Shown here: piece after piece, positions 46,794 to 56,700 of the stretch
Position numbering within the stretch: the stretch's first letter is position 1
How the letters are laid out: each line of letters begins with the position of its first letter
Assembly (NCBI GenBank): GCA_002162675.1
Contig: MAAE01000032.1
Span: 176,320 to 240,319, forward strand
Length of the DNA: 64,000 nt
Source: Colwellia sp. 39_35_sub15_T18
GTDB taxonomy: Bacteria; Pseudomonadota; Gammaproteobacteria; Enterobacterales; Alteromonadaceae
Direction: 5' to 3'
Notes under the pieces: model-generated
Told to the model about the DNA's origin: nothing
Database searches by the model: none
Seen by the model: the letters and a program-made list of their open reading frames with translations, nothing else
Translations under genes and position numbers: made by a program

Positions 46794-46838
46794 TGGTCGG
46801 AGTAGCAAGATTCGAACTTGCGACCTCACGTCCCCCAG
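46794..46838. repeat. attR, 45-bp repeat within tRNA-Pro
   Basis: Perfect copy of 41164-41208. In the integrated state it makes up the 3' part of the functional tRNA-Pro gene. Confidence 0.92.
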
Positions 46839-46870
46839 ACGCACGCGCTACCAAGCTGCGCTATACCCCG
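46794..46870 (-). tRNA. tRNA-Pro, anticodon GGG
   Basis: A 77-nt cloverleaf with encoded CCA. The acceptor stem CGGGGTA pairs with TACTCCG (one G-U). The D arm is GCGCAGCTTGGTAGCGC. The anticodon loop CTGGGGG gives GGG. The T loop is GTTCGAATC. The 5' half is host DNA and the 3' 45 bases come from the island repeat. Confidence 0.95.
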
Positions 46871-47060
46871 ATTTACAAAACACGTCTAAACCATACTTAT
46901 TGTCACAATGTGTCCATAATAATTGTGATAAGTAATCTAGGGATGATTACGATAAGCTCTGTCGTTTTGCGAAGCCTATAATAATGATTTATTTAACTAA
47001 TGCAACGACAATTGCTTAATCAGATAAACAATTCGTAGTAAGCGATTAACTATTGCGCAA

Positions 47061-48815
47061 TTATTTGTTTTCTTGCTCAGTTTGCAAGCTAAAGCGCTTA
47101 ATAAAGTGCACACCATCTATCATCAATGGAAAATCTTTATTTACGGTGATCGGGGCGGCTAATTGACTAGAGTAACTTTGAAAATTGCCATTTTGATCGA
47201 TAAACACAGATTTATCTTTATTAAAGACGATAATGCCTTCATCAGTTGTGTTGGCAATAACGCGATCTTTTTGTAAGGTCATCAAATCATCACCATTGCT
47301 ATAGCTTTTAGCATCACTTTTACTATCAAGATCGCAACCAAGCCAGTTTTTCATTAAGGTCGGTTGTAAGTCCATATAACTGGTTAATTGCATTAATTCT
47401 TGTGACGCTTGTGTTGATGGCGTTACCAATAAAGCCGCTTTGGTTGCTAAACGTGTATCTTTGGTTTTATTGCCAAGAGCACTGATCCAAATGAAATCTT
47501 TTTGCTGTTTTTGTTTTTGCGCTAACAGTAGGGCATCAATAAATAGCTCAAACTGATAACGATTATTTTTACCTTTTGCATCATTACTTTTAAAGTAAAT
47601 TAAGTGTAATCCTGATGGTAGGCTATTTAAACGTTCAGCAAATACCAGAGTTGAGATATCAGCAAGTTGTTTTTGCTTAGCAAACAAAGCACTAAACCAC
47701 GATTTTTCAGTATCACTGTTATTTTTTTCATCACTCGTGTCATTGTTACTGTCATCATTAGTGTTATTACTGATCACTGTGTAAGTGGTGGCTAAGTTAT
47801 TTTTAGCTATCGCTTGGAATAACAATGGGGGAGTGTTTTGCAATAAAATATCTTGTTGGTAAATACTCGGTAATGAATAAAATAAAGTAAACCAAGCATC
47901 TTCAACGAGTGCGGTATCAACATGGTTATTTAATTGTAAGCTACTTGTGGTAACACGACGGCTAAACTGATGTAACTGTTGCTCGTTCAATTGCTCATCA
48001 GTAAGTACTAAAAACACTGAGCTTGAGGGCTTTTTATCTGTTACACATTGCTGTGATGATAAACTTGGGTATTGAGGAATGGCCTGACTAAATGATAACG
48101 GGCTGGTTTTTCGTTCAATATAATCCTCAATATCAAATAAACCATATTTAGTTAATAAGGTTTTTGCTGTCGCAGGGTAAGAAAGCGGTAATACAGTATC
48201 TTGGCGCAGTACATCGTAATCTAAATTTGCATCCGCCCAAATATGAGTTAAATGACTAAAAAAGAACGCCAGCACTAGGGTGAAAATGGCAAAGCGAGCA
48301 AAAATAGTTTTTTGTAGTTGTTTTAAGTGCTTCCATGCGTAATTACTTATGGTGAACTCAAAAGCTAAAATAATAATGGCCAAAGCACCACTAATAAAAT
48401 AGAAATAACTGTTTTCTTTAGCTATTTCTGTAATTAAATTAATAACTTGTGAGCTTGATGAGGCATTAAGGTGGTAACCTAAACGGCTATAAATAAAGCC
48501 ATCAAGCAATAGCAACAATAAGCCCAAGGTAAATATAATGGCGCCACTGGTGCGAATAAACTTGGTATTAGGAAAAACCAAAGTTAATGGGAATAGCACT
48601 AAAACATAACTCATAAAGGTTAAAAACGCGATATGACTTAGCCAAGTGGTAATAAGATAAACTTGTCCCAATAAGGAGTCAGGTGCTGTTTCACTAAAAA
48701 GGTAGTATGAGGATAGGGCGATTGCTGCAATAATATTGAAAAAGGTGAACCAATGGCTCCAACTGATTAAATGTAATAGTTTTTTGCTATAGCTTTTTGT
48801 ATCAAATGAGACCAT
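47061..48815 (-). CDS. lapC: Inner-membrane LPS regulator LapC/YejM (PbgA)
   Basis: 584 residues (E. coli YejM 586). The N-terminal 190 residues hold five membrane helices and match YejM: HLISWSHWFTFFNIIAAIAL near residue 16, and SYVLVLFPLTLVF near residue 68. ADANLDYDVLRQDTVLPLSY near residue 193 is followed by the periplasmic sulfatase-like domain. YejM senses periplasmic LPS and controls LpxC proteolysis through LapB-FtsH. It is downstream of yejL and divergent from yejK, the E. coli gene order. The name yejM is also used. Confidence 0.95.
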   Translation of the reverse strand: MVSFDTKSYSKKLLHLISWSHWFTFFNIIAAIALSSYYLFSETAPDSLLGQVYLITTWLSHIAFLTFMSYVLVLFPLTLVFPNTKFIRTSGAIIFTLGLLLLLLDGFIYSRLGYHLNASSSSQVINLITEIAKENSYFYFISGALAIIILAFEFTISNYAWKHLKQLQKTIFARFAIFTLVLAFFFSHLTHIWADANLDYDVLRQDTVLPLSYPATAKTLLTKYGLFDIEDYIERKTSPLSFSQAIPQYPSLSSQQCVTDKKPSSSVFLVLTDEQLNEQQLHQFSRRVTTSSLQLNNHVDTALVEDAWFTLFYSLPSIYQQDILLQNTPPLLFQAIAKNNLATTYTVISNNTNDDSNNDTSDEKNNSDTEKSWFSALFAKQKQLADISTLVFAERLNSLPSGLHLIYFKSNDAKGKNNRYQFELFIDALLLAQKQKQQKDFIWISALGNKTKDTRLATKAALLVTPSTQASQELMQLTSYMDLQPTLMKNWLGCDLDSKSDAKSYSNGDDLMTLQKDRVIANTTDEGIIVFNKDKSVFIDQNGNFQSYSSQLAAPITVNKDFPLMIDGVHFIKRFSLQTEQENK

Positions 48816-48863
48816 TGATAATTGTTCTTCTTATTTGGTTAGATTGAAAAGGGCTAAATAAAA

Positions 48864-49082
48864 TTAGTGAGTTTTTTGGATAGACTGTTTTAATGCTTGG
48901 CTAAAATTGTCTACAATAGCACTTTGCTGGTCGGCAGGAATTTTACTAATGACATTAGTGATGGTATTTCCTAAACACATTAGCGCTAAATCGGTTGTTG
49001 CAGACTCATTAACAAGCACATCCAGTAATTCTTGAATAATTTTTTCTACACGTTCATTGGAGTATTTCGATACAATGGGCAT
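48864..49082 (-). CDS. yejL: UPF0352 protein YejL
   Basis: 72 residues. [40 protein letters not shown] and [19 protein letters not shown] match YejL closely. Small helical protein with no known role. First gene of the yejL-lapC operon, divergent from yejK. Confidence 0.93.
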   Translation of the reverse strand: MPIVSKYSNERVEKIIQELLDVLVNESATTDLALMCLGNTITNVISKIPADQQSAIVDNFSQALKQSIQKTH

Positions 49083-49167
49083 AATGACACTTAATTGCTG
49101 ATGATAAATAATATTTTCTTAGTTTATCAAATGCCTGAACAATATACTATTAGATAGACCCTTAACT

Positions 49168-50265
49168 ATGAGTTTAATCATTTCAAATATCGCCTTACAT
49201 TTTATCTCCAAAAAACAAGAGTCAGGTGAGGTTTTATTACGCCTTGGCCCAGAGCAAATAGAGGTAGGTGCAAAAATTACTGCTTTTGTTGATGGTTTAC
49301 ACACCATTTATAATGGCAAAAGCTCTAAAGCCTACGGCAGTTTTAACGCTATGCCAGCCGAAACTAATGACGACGGTGGTAGCCATACTGCTCGCTTTGT
49401 TGATTTAATGGAAAGCTATTTAGGTGAACGGCAAAGTTTTTATCAATTTAGTACGCAAGCCGCCAATACTCTAAAGAATGAAATTGAAAAATATGATCTT
49501 GAAGAAAGCGGTTATTTGATTGTTTGCCATTACGAGTTTATGGGTGGACGCTACCTGTTAGTCGCGGTTATCCCTGTATCTGAGCATTATAGTGTTGATG
49601 GCGAACTTAATATTTCTGCCGATCAACATTTAGATATGAACAAGCTACAGTTAGCGGCACGTATTGATTTATTTGATTATCAACAAAATGCCAGTGGTAA
49701 TCGTTATATTTCGTTTATCAAAGGCCGTGCTGGTCGAAAAGTGTCTGACTTCTTTTTAGATTTTTTAGGTTGCGAAGAGGGTTTAAATGCCAAAGCGCAA
49801 ACGCAAACTTTAGTACAAGCCGTTGAAGACTATGTGTCGGTAAATCAACTTGATGCCGCAGAAAAGCAACAAACGCGCAAAGAATTACTGAGCTATTGTA
49901 AAGAGCAAAAATCTAGCTCTCAAGATGTATCAGTACAAGAGGTAGGTAAGGTGATTGGTCATACAACGACTGATGCCGATGGTAACGAGCAAGATTTTTA
50001 TCAATTTTGCCAACAACAATCTTATCCAATAGAAGAGTCGTTTCCTCATGATCAAACGGTCATTAACAAAATCACTAAATACTCAGGTTACGGTAATGGT
50101 ATTAGTTTGAGTTTTGAGCGTAGCCATTTTGGTCAAGACGTTGTTTATAACCCTCATAATGACTCAATAACTATTTTTAAAGTACCGCCAAATTTAAAAG
50201 AACAATTGCAAGCATTGCTTAGTGCCAATAACAGCACTAATGACAGTGATGAGAGTAGTGAATAA
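49168..50265 (+). CDS. yejK: Nucleoid-associated protein YejK
   Basis: 365 residues (E. coli 335). Blocks matching YejK are GKSSKAYGSFN near residue 50, FLIVCH-like YLIVCHYEFMGGRYLLVAVI near residue 119, and RYISFIKGRAGRKVSDFFLD, FLGCEEGLNAKAQT near residues 182-210. The C-terminal tail is Ser/Asn/Glu-rich and extra. The protein binds the nucleoid and interacts with topoisomerases in E. coli. The ATG at 49168 has no strong ribosome site. Confidence 0.94.
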   Translation: MSLIISNIALHFISKKQESGEVLLRLGPEQIEVGAKITAFVDGLHTIYNGKSSKAYGSFNAMPAETNDDGGSHTARFVDLMESYLGERQSFYQFSTQAANTLKNEIEKYDLEESGYLIVCHYEFMGGRYLLVAVIPVSEHYSVDGELNISADQHLDMNKLQLAARIDLFDYQQNASGNRYISFIKGRAGRKVSDFFLDFLGCEEGLNAKAQTQTLVQAVEDYVSVNQLDAAEKQQTRKELLSYCKEQKSSSQDVSVQEVGKVIGHTTTDADGNEQDFYQFCQQQSYPIEESFPHDQTVINKITKYSGYGNGISLSFERSHFGQDVVYNPHNDSITIFKVPPNLKEQLQALLSANNSTNDSDESSE

Positions 50266-50396
50266 GTATTTTTTTACAATAAAAAATTACGCGTTACCAA
50301 TTCAGTGTGTGCATAGTAATTAATATCAGTTAGTTAATCAGTTGGTTATGTAAAAAAACAAAATCGACAGACAAAATTTATAATATTGGAAAAACA

Positions 50397-51476
50397 ATGA
50401 CAAACAATACAATCAATAACGACATCAATGACGACAAAAACAGCCAAGAAACCACGCTTACCATTGCCAGACCCGATGATTGGCACGTGCATTTACGTGA
50501 CGGCGAGGTATTAAAAGATACCGTTAAAGATATTAGCCGTTATTTTGGTCGCGCTATTGTTATGCCAAATTTAGTACCACCGGTAACCAATGCAGCACTT
50601 GCTAAAAGTTACTATGACCGAATTATGGCCGCCAAACCCAGTACGCATTTTCAACCTTTAATGGTGCTTTATTTAACTGATAATACTAGCGCTGAAGATA
50701 TTATTGAGGCTAAAGCGTCAGGGCTTGTTTATGCCGCAAAACTTTATCCCGCAGGTGCAACCACTAACTCTTCATCGGGTGTTACCGATGTTGATAATTT
50801 AAAAGATGTTTTTGCGGCGATGCAAAGTGTTGGTATGCCATTGTTAATTCATGGCGAAGTGACTCATGATGACATTGATATTTTCGATCGTGAGCAAGTG
50901 TTTATCGACACTATATTGGCGCCACTCGTTGCCAATTATCCAACGTTGAAGGTAGTACTAGAGCATATCACCACCAAAAATGCCGTTGATTTTGTTAACA
51001 GTGCTTCAAGTAATGTCGCAGCCACGATTACCGCCCATCATTTACTATTTAATAGAAACCACATGTTAGTAGGCGGTATTCGCCCACATTACTTTTGTTT
51101 GCCTATTTTAAAACGTAACATTCATCAGGTAGCCTTAATCACTGCTGCGACCAGTGGTAGTGCTAAGTTTTTCTTAGGTACTGATTCAGCGCCACACGCG
51201 CAACATGCGAAAGAGTCGGCTTGTGGTTGTGCGGGCTCATATACTGCGCACGCTGCTATTGAATTGTATGCCGAAGTATTTGAGCAAGAAAATGCTTTAG
51301 ATAAATTAGAGGCTTTCGCGAGCTTAAATGGCCCTACCTTTTATCAACTACCCGTGAGCGATGATAAAATCACCTTAGTCAAAAAAGCTTGGCAAATTCC
51401 GGCGACACTAACTTTTGGTAATGATGTTGTTGTGCCTATTCGTGCTGACGATAGTATTGCTTGGCAAGTTAAGTAG
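50397..51476 (+). CDS. pyrC: Dihydroorotase
   Basis: 359 residues (E. coli 348), the class II type. It cyclises carbamoyl aspartate to dihydroorotate in pyrimidine synthesis. The metal-binding HxH is in [17 protein letters not shown] near residue 30. The carboxylated Lys is in [18 protein letters not shown] near residue 118. LLIHGEVTH near residue 155, [14 protein letters not shown] and [14 protein letters not shown] near residue 262 complete the site. An Asn/Asp-rich N-terminal extension of about 20 residues is unusual. GGAAAAAC precedes the ATG. Confidence 0.97.
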   Translation: MTNNTINNDINDDKNSQETTLTIARPDDWHVHLRDGEVLKDTVKDISRYFGRAIVMPNLVPPVTNAALAKSYYDRIMAAKPSTHFQPLMVLYLTDNTSAEDIIEAKASGLVYAAKLYPAGATTNSSSGVTDVDNLKDVFAAMQSVGMPLLIHGEVTHDDIDIFDREQVFIDTILAPLVANYPTLKVVLEHITTKNAVDFVNSASSNVAATITAHHLLFNRNHMLVGGIRPHYFCLPILKRNIHQVALITAATSGSAKFFLGTDSAPHAQHAKESACGCAGSYTAHAAIELYAEVFEQENALDKLEAFASLNGPTFYQLPVSDDKITLVKKAWQIPATLTFGNDVVVPIRADDSIAWQVK

Positions 51477-51514
51477 CTTAGAGAAAGCTTAGACAACACA
51501 TAGAGAACATAAAC

Positions 51515-52396
51515 ATGCAATTATTTGTAGATGATTTAACCGTGATTGATTTTTCTTACCTTTGCCTACAGCGCGGTATTGTGGGCGAAAGTTGGATTGT
51601 TGATGTGTTACTTGATGGCTCGTTAAATGAGCAAAGTATGGTGCTTGACTTTGCCATTGTTAAAAAACAAATCAAAGCCATTATTGATGATGCTGTTGAT
51701 CATAAATTGCTACTGCCGATGCAAGAGCCAGCGTTAACGCTACAAGCCTCTGTGCATCATGCCGATCACCAAACCATTGACTTTATAACTAAGCGAGCGA
51801 GTTATCATTTGCAATCACCTCAATGTGCTTTTGCAGCAATTGATTGCGCGACTATCACTATTGATTCGGTTACCGCGCATTTAACTAAAATAATTTTGGC
51901 GCAATTACCTAATAATGTTCAGGGATTATCATTAGTACTGCGCTCGGAAAATATCGCGAGTGATTATTACCACTACACGCACGGTTTAAAGCTTCATGAC
52001 GGTAATTGTCAACGTATCGCTCATGGACATAGATCTAAAATTCAAATTTTTGTTGATAACCAAAAAAATATTGCATTGGAGCATCAATGGTGTCAACGCT
52101 GGCAAGATATTTATATTGCTAGTGAAGCCGACCGAGTTGCCAAAGCTGATATTGAACTGTCATCACAAGCAGAGCAGTATATGACACCCGATCATCAATT
52201 TTTCTCTTACACAGCACCACAGGGGCGTTTTGATATTGCCGTGGCTGCTAATGTGCTTGATGTGGTCGACTGTGACTCAACGGTTGAACTGCTGGCAGAC
52301 TTTATTGCTCGGCAATTGAAAAAGGATTTACCCTCGGCAACGATAAAAGTTATCGCCTATGAAGGCGTAGCAAAGGGAGCCATTGTTAGTGTCTAA
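51515..52396 (+). CDS. Two-domain 6-pyruvoyl-tetrahydropterin synthase-like (QueD-like) protein
   Basis: 293 residues with two T-fold halves. The first has MVLDFAIVKKQIKAIIDDAV then DHKLLLP near residue 60, the QueD LDF...DH pattern. The second has HDGNCQRIAHGHRSKIQIFV near residue 163, the Cys and HGH zinc-site pattern, and FDIAVAANVLDVVDCDSTVE. The order of motifs suggests a tandem or permuted arrangement. It may make a pterin or act in another reaction. It overlaps the start of the M23 gene, so the two are coupled. Neighbouring queuosine genes are absent. Confidence 0.75.
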   Translation: MQLFVDDLTVIDFSYLCLQRGIVGESWIVDVLLDGSLNEQSMVLDFAIVKKQIKAIIDDAVDHKLLLPMQEPALTLQASVHHADHQTIDFITKRASYHLQSPQCAFAAIDCATITIDSVTAHLTKIILAQLPNNVQGLSLVLRSENIASDYYHYTHGLKLHDGNCQRIAHGHRSKIQIFVDNQKNIALEHQWCQRWQDIYIASEADRVAKADIELSSQAEQYMTPDHQFFSYTAPQGRFDIAVAANVLDVVDCDSTVELLADFIARQLKKDLPSATIKVIAYEGVAKGAIVSV

Positions 52397-53207
52397 GTTA
52401 AAAGTAATAGCCAGCTTATGTTTTAGCGCTGTTGTTTTTTCAACACAGGCTGAAATTCAACTGTCAGGCGAAATTAAGCAGGGCGGCTTAATTCTTGGTA
52501 AAACCCAAGCTAACGATAGCGTTACTTTAAACGAACGTGTTTTACCGGTCTCTAGCAAAGGTGATTATGTATTTGCTTTTTCAAGAAATGATACCAAAAA
52601 ATACATTTTAAAAGTCACTTCACCTGATGGCAGCACAGAGCAAAAAACTTTAATACCAGTGCAGCGGGATTATAAAATATCGCGCGTAGAAGGTATTAAA
52701 AAAAGCATTATGAACCCTAATAAAAAAGCCAATGAGCGCGCTAAAAAAGACCGGAAGATGATGATTGAGGTTAGAAAAATATCTAGCGACTTAACTGATT
52801 TTTCTCAAGGCTTTATTGCTCCTCGCAAGGCACGTATTACCGGCGTATATGGCAGTCAACGATTTTATAATGGCGTGCCTAAAAACCCGCATTTTGGTGT
52901 TGATTATGCTGGTGCAATAGGCTCCCCCGTAAAAGCGCCTGCTGCGGGTAAAGTATTGTTATGGGTGCCTGATATGTTCTATTCTGGCGGCACTTTAGTG
53001 ATAGATCACGGCCATGGCATTACTTCAAACTTTTTGCATTTAAGTGCCTCACTCGTCAAAGAGGGTGAACACGTAAAGCAAGGGCAGGTAATTGCTAAAG
53101 TGGGTAACTCAGGCCGTGTTACCGGCCCCCATTTAGACTGGCGCATGAATTGGCACAAAGTACGATTCGATCCACAGTTAGCAATGAAAGTAATTCCTTT
53201 AAATTAA
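52389..53207 (+). CDS. M23 (LytM-type) peptidase, secreted
   Basis: 272 residues from a GTG at 52389, chosen because GGGAG lies nine bases upstream; a TTG at 52383 is the alternative. A signal peptide (KLKVIASLCFSAVVFSTQA) precedes an immunoglobulin-like domain and the LytM domain. Zinc ligands fit HFGVDYAGAIGSPVKAPAAG near residue 171 and GPHLDWRMNWH near residue 248; the second His of the usual HxH is Asp here. IDHGHGITSNFLHLS is typical. It probably cuts peptidoglycan cross-links or activates amidases. It overlaps the pterin-synthase-like gene by eight bases. Confidence 0.9.
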   Translation: MSKLKVIASLCFSAVVFSTQAEIQLSGEIKQGGLILGKTQANDSVTLNERVLPVSSKGDYVFAFSRNDTKKYILKVTSPDGSTEQKTLIPVQRDYKISRVEGIKKSIMNPNKKANERAKKDRKMMIEVRKISSDLTDFSQGFIAPRKARITGVYGSQRFYNGVPKNPHFGVDYAGAIGSPVKAPAAGKVLLWVPDMFYSGGTLVIDHGHGITSNFLHLSASLVKEGEHVKQGQVIAKVGNSGRVTGPHLDWRMNWHKVRFDPQLAMKVIPLN

Positions 53208-53768
53208 ATAATAGACGACCTCATTATAATATCAATAAGTAAATCGTTTATTTCCCGTTAATTATCAATTTGTTAATTGCTTTTTATTGCTATTATTCAA
53301 TAGGTGATTACTCACTATATAAATACGCTGAACTGATAATAAATTTTTTAAGGTATAATACTGGGCGCATCAGCCTTACATTCATTATTTTAGTGGCTGG
53401 TGCATATCGCCAAATATCAAGTTTTCCACAACTATTCTAACCATCGCGACATAGTTGCGATGTTTATGAATAACAAAAACATGATATAAATCCAAAAAAA
53501 GTGCATATATATTCATAATAGGTTGACTTGAAGGCGTTTTACGGTTAATTTTGCCGACCGCTTTAAATGATGATTTTCATTGATGATATTGAGCATTATA
53601 AATACTCGGTAGAAATTTGGCGTTTGATGTTCAAAAACAATAAAAATAATATTCTGAAGGATCAGTTACATAGTCTTTGAACATTATAGATGTATGTCTT
53701 GATTAGCAAGCCGCTTAATAAGTAGCAAAAAAGCTAATAGAAATAATTTGATGAAATAGGAATGAGCA
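53208..53768. other. 560-bp gap upstream of gltB with structured sequence
   Basis: Contains a perfect TATAAT near 53355 followed by an imperfect long inverted repeat, GGCGCATCAGCC against GGCTGGTGCATATCGCC (about 53363-53411), and a smaller hairpin CATCGC/GCGATG near 53443-53463. If transcription starts near 53362, gltB has a leader of about 400 bases. No coding frame is convincing. Confidence 0.45.
53523..53551 (+). promoter_or_regulatory. Candidate sigma-70 promoter of gltBD
   Basis: TTGACT (53523-53528), 17-bp spacer, TAATTT (53546-53551). It lies 217 bp upstream of gltB. Not verified. Confidence 0.4.
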
Positions 53769-56700
53769 ATGAATGATATGAGCAAAAAACCCCAAGGTCT
53801 TTATCGCGCCGAGTTTGAACATGACAGCTGTGGCATTGGTTTTGTCGCTAACCTAAAGGGGAAAAAATCTCACGATATTATTGAAAATGCACTCACCATG
53901 TTGAGTTGCATGGAACACCGTGGTGGTACTGGTTTTGATGTTAAAAGCGGTGACGGTGCCGGTATTCTTATTCAAATTCCCCATGAATTTTTACGCCAAG
54001 AAACGGCAACCTTGGGCTTTAACTTACCCGATGCTGGAGATTACGGCGTCGGCATGATTTTTTTCCCGCCTGAGCAAGAACAAGGCGAAGCGTGTCGAGA
54101 TGTATTAAATCAAAATATCAGTGAGTTGGGTTTAACCTTAATAGGCTACCGTAAAGTTCCTGGTGATAACTCTATGCTAGGTGCTGCTTCACTTGCAACC
54201 GAGCCAAATATTGAACAAGTATTTATAGCCAAGCCGGCTGACCTGACGGCACAAGCGTTTGAACGTAAGTTATTTGTGCTACGTAAATACACATCTCATA
54301 AAATTAATGCCAGTATTGCTAAAGAGCGTGACGAATTTTACGTGACCTCAATGTCATCGACTAAAATTGTTTATAAAGGCCAGTTTACTACTGAGCAAGT
54401 TCGCCAATATTATCTTGATCTTCAAGACGAGCGTACAATCTCTGGCATGGCGATGTTCCATTCTCGCTTCTCAACCAATACTTTCCCTGCATGGCGTCGT
54501 GCGCAGCCGTTCCGTTATATTGCTCATAATGGTGAAATTAACACGGTGCGCGGTAACATCAATTGGATGAATGCCCGTGAAGCGTTATTCAACTCAGTTA
54601 ATTTTAGCGATGCTGAATTGAAGATGTTAAATCCGATTTGTAATAATGACAACTCAGACTCTGCCAACCTTGATATGGCCATTGAATTATTAGTTTTGAG
54701 TGGTCGTTCGTTAGCGCAAGTCATGATGATGATGGTGCCAGAAGCATGGCAAACTCAAACTGACATGGATGAAACCAAACGCGCATTCTATGAATACTAT
54801 GCTTGTATCATGGAGCCTTGGGATGGCCCAGCTTCGTTATCATTTACTGATGGTAATGTTATCGGCGCGACACTTGATCGCAACGGCTTACGTCCTTCGC
54901 GTTACTTATTAACTGAAGATGGCACTTTGGTCATGGGTTCTGAAACAGGTACCTTGTGTGTTGACCAATCAACCGTTGTTGAAAAAGGCCGCCTTCAACC
55001 GGGTAAAATATTCATTGCTGATTTAGAGCAAGGTCGCATCATTAGTGATGACGAAGTTAAGCAACAAGTTAGCTCAGCTCAGCCTTATGAGCAGTGGTTA
55101 ACAGAAAACAAAATTGAGTTAGATAATTTACCGGTACCAACAGCTTCTATTGCGCAACCACCTTTGAAAGAATTGCGTAAAATACAGAAGGCCTTTGGTT
55201 ATACCAATGAAGATCTTAACTTAGTACTTGCTGGCATGGTTGGCACGTCAAAAGAGCCATTAGGCGCTATGGGTACCGACACGCCACTAGCGGTATTGTC
55301 TGATCGTCCACAACAACTATCTCATTACTTTAAACAGTTATTTGCTCAAGTAACTAACCCACCAATCGATCCGATTCGTGAAGAGTTGGTTATGTCACTA
55401 CGCGGTTATATCGGTAGGTCACTTAATTTACTTGATGAAACAGCAGCGCATTGTCATAAGGTTGAAATTGACCAACCTGTGTTAACCAACGAGCAACTGC
55501 GTAAATTACAACATATTGATAACGATCATCTGCAATCAAAAACCATTAGCATTACCTTTAAAGCTAGCGGTGGACCGGGCGAACTCAAAAAGGCACTTGA
55601 TCGTGTTTGTTTGTACGCAAAAAATGCCGTTGAAGATGATTATGAAATATTAATTTTAAGTGATCGTGAAGTTGACAGTGATCATGTCGCTATTCCATCA
55701 GTATTAGCAACAGCGGCTGTTCATCATTATTTAATTCGTGAAAAACTACGTTCTCACGCTGATATTATTCTTGAGTCTGCAGACATTCGCGAAACGCATC
55801 ATTTTGCTACTGTTATTGGTTATGGCGCAGCCGCGGTAAACCCATACTTAGCATTAGAGAGTATGTATGGTTTACGTGATGAAGGCGTACTTGATAGTAA
55901 CTTATCAAATGACCAAATCACCGATAAGTACACTGCTGCAGTAGGTAGTGGTTTATTGAAGACTTTCTCTAAGATGGGTATTTCTACCTTACAGTCTTAT
56001 TTAGGCGCGCAAGTTTTTGAAGCGTTAGGTATTAACTCTGATGTTGTCGACCAGTACTTTACCGGTACTGTTAGTAGAATTGAAGGCTTAAGCCTAGATC
56101 AAATCGCTCAAGAAGCTCTTTTACGTCATCGTGAAGGTTTCCCTGAAGCTAACCGTATTGCTATTGAAAACTTATTACCAACCGGTGGTGATTATTCGTG
56201 GCGTCATGATGGCGAACGTCATCTATTTAGCCCAACCGTTATTCGTTTATTGCAGCATTCAACAGCAAGTAACGACACTAATCAATTTAAGCAGTACACC
56301 AAAACAGTTGACGATCAAAGTAAAGAAGCCTTTACTTTACGTGGTTTACTTGAACTGAGCAGCGATCGTCCTTCAATTCCATTGAGTGAAGTTGAACCGA
56401 TTGAAAACATTTTCAAGCGTTTTGCCTCAGGTGCGATGTCATTTGGTTCAATCTCGTGGGAAGCACATACTACGTTAGCCATTGCCATGAACCGTATTGG
56501 CGGTAAGAGTAACAGTGGTGAAGGTGGTGAAGACCCTATTCGTTTTACCCCGCTAGAAAATGGCGATTCAATGAACTCGCGCATCAAGCAAGTAGCATCG
56601 GGTCGTTTCGGTGTTACTAGTCATTACTTGGCGAATGCTGACGAATTACAAATTAAAATGGCGCAGGGCGCTAAACCGGGTGAGGGTGGTCAACTTCCTG

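Larger units (their letters stand above)
41164..46838. mobile_element. Integrative element of about 5.6 kb in tRNA-Pro(GGG)
   Basis: A perfect 45-bp direct repeat flanks the segment: 41164-41208 and 46794-46838. The right copy is part of an intact tRNA-Pro gene; the left copy is the displaced tRNA 3' part. Immediately inside the left end is a tyrosine integrase. Cargo is a coiled-coil lipoprotein, a zinc-ribbon HNH-like protein and a second lipoprotein. The interior looks more AT-rich than the host genes on either side. No replication, conjugation or phage structural gene is seen, so it would need help to move between cells, or is a degraded element. Confidence 0.9.

Noticed and set aside
46793..46981. 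A 62-codon frame over the tRNA
   Set aside because: It lies antisense to tRNA-Pro and its flank, so it is a chance frame.
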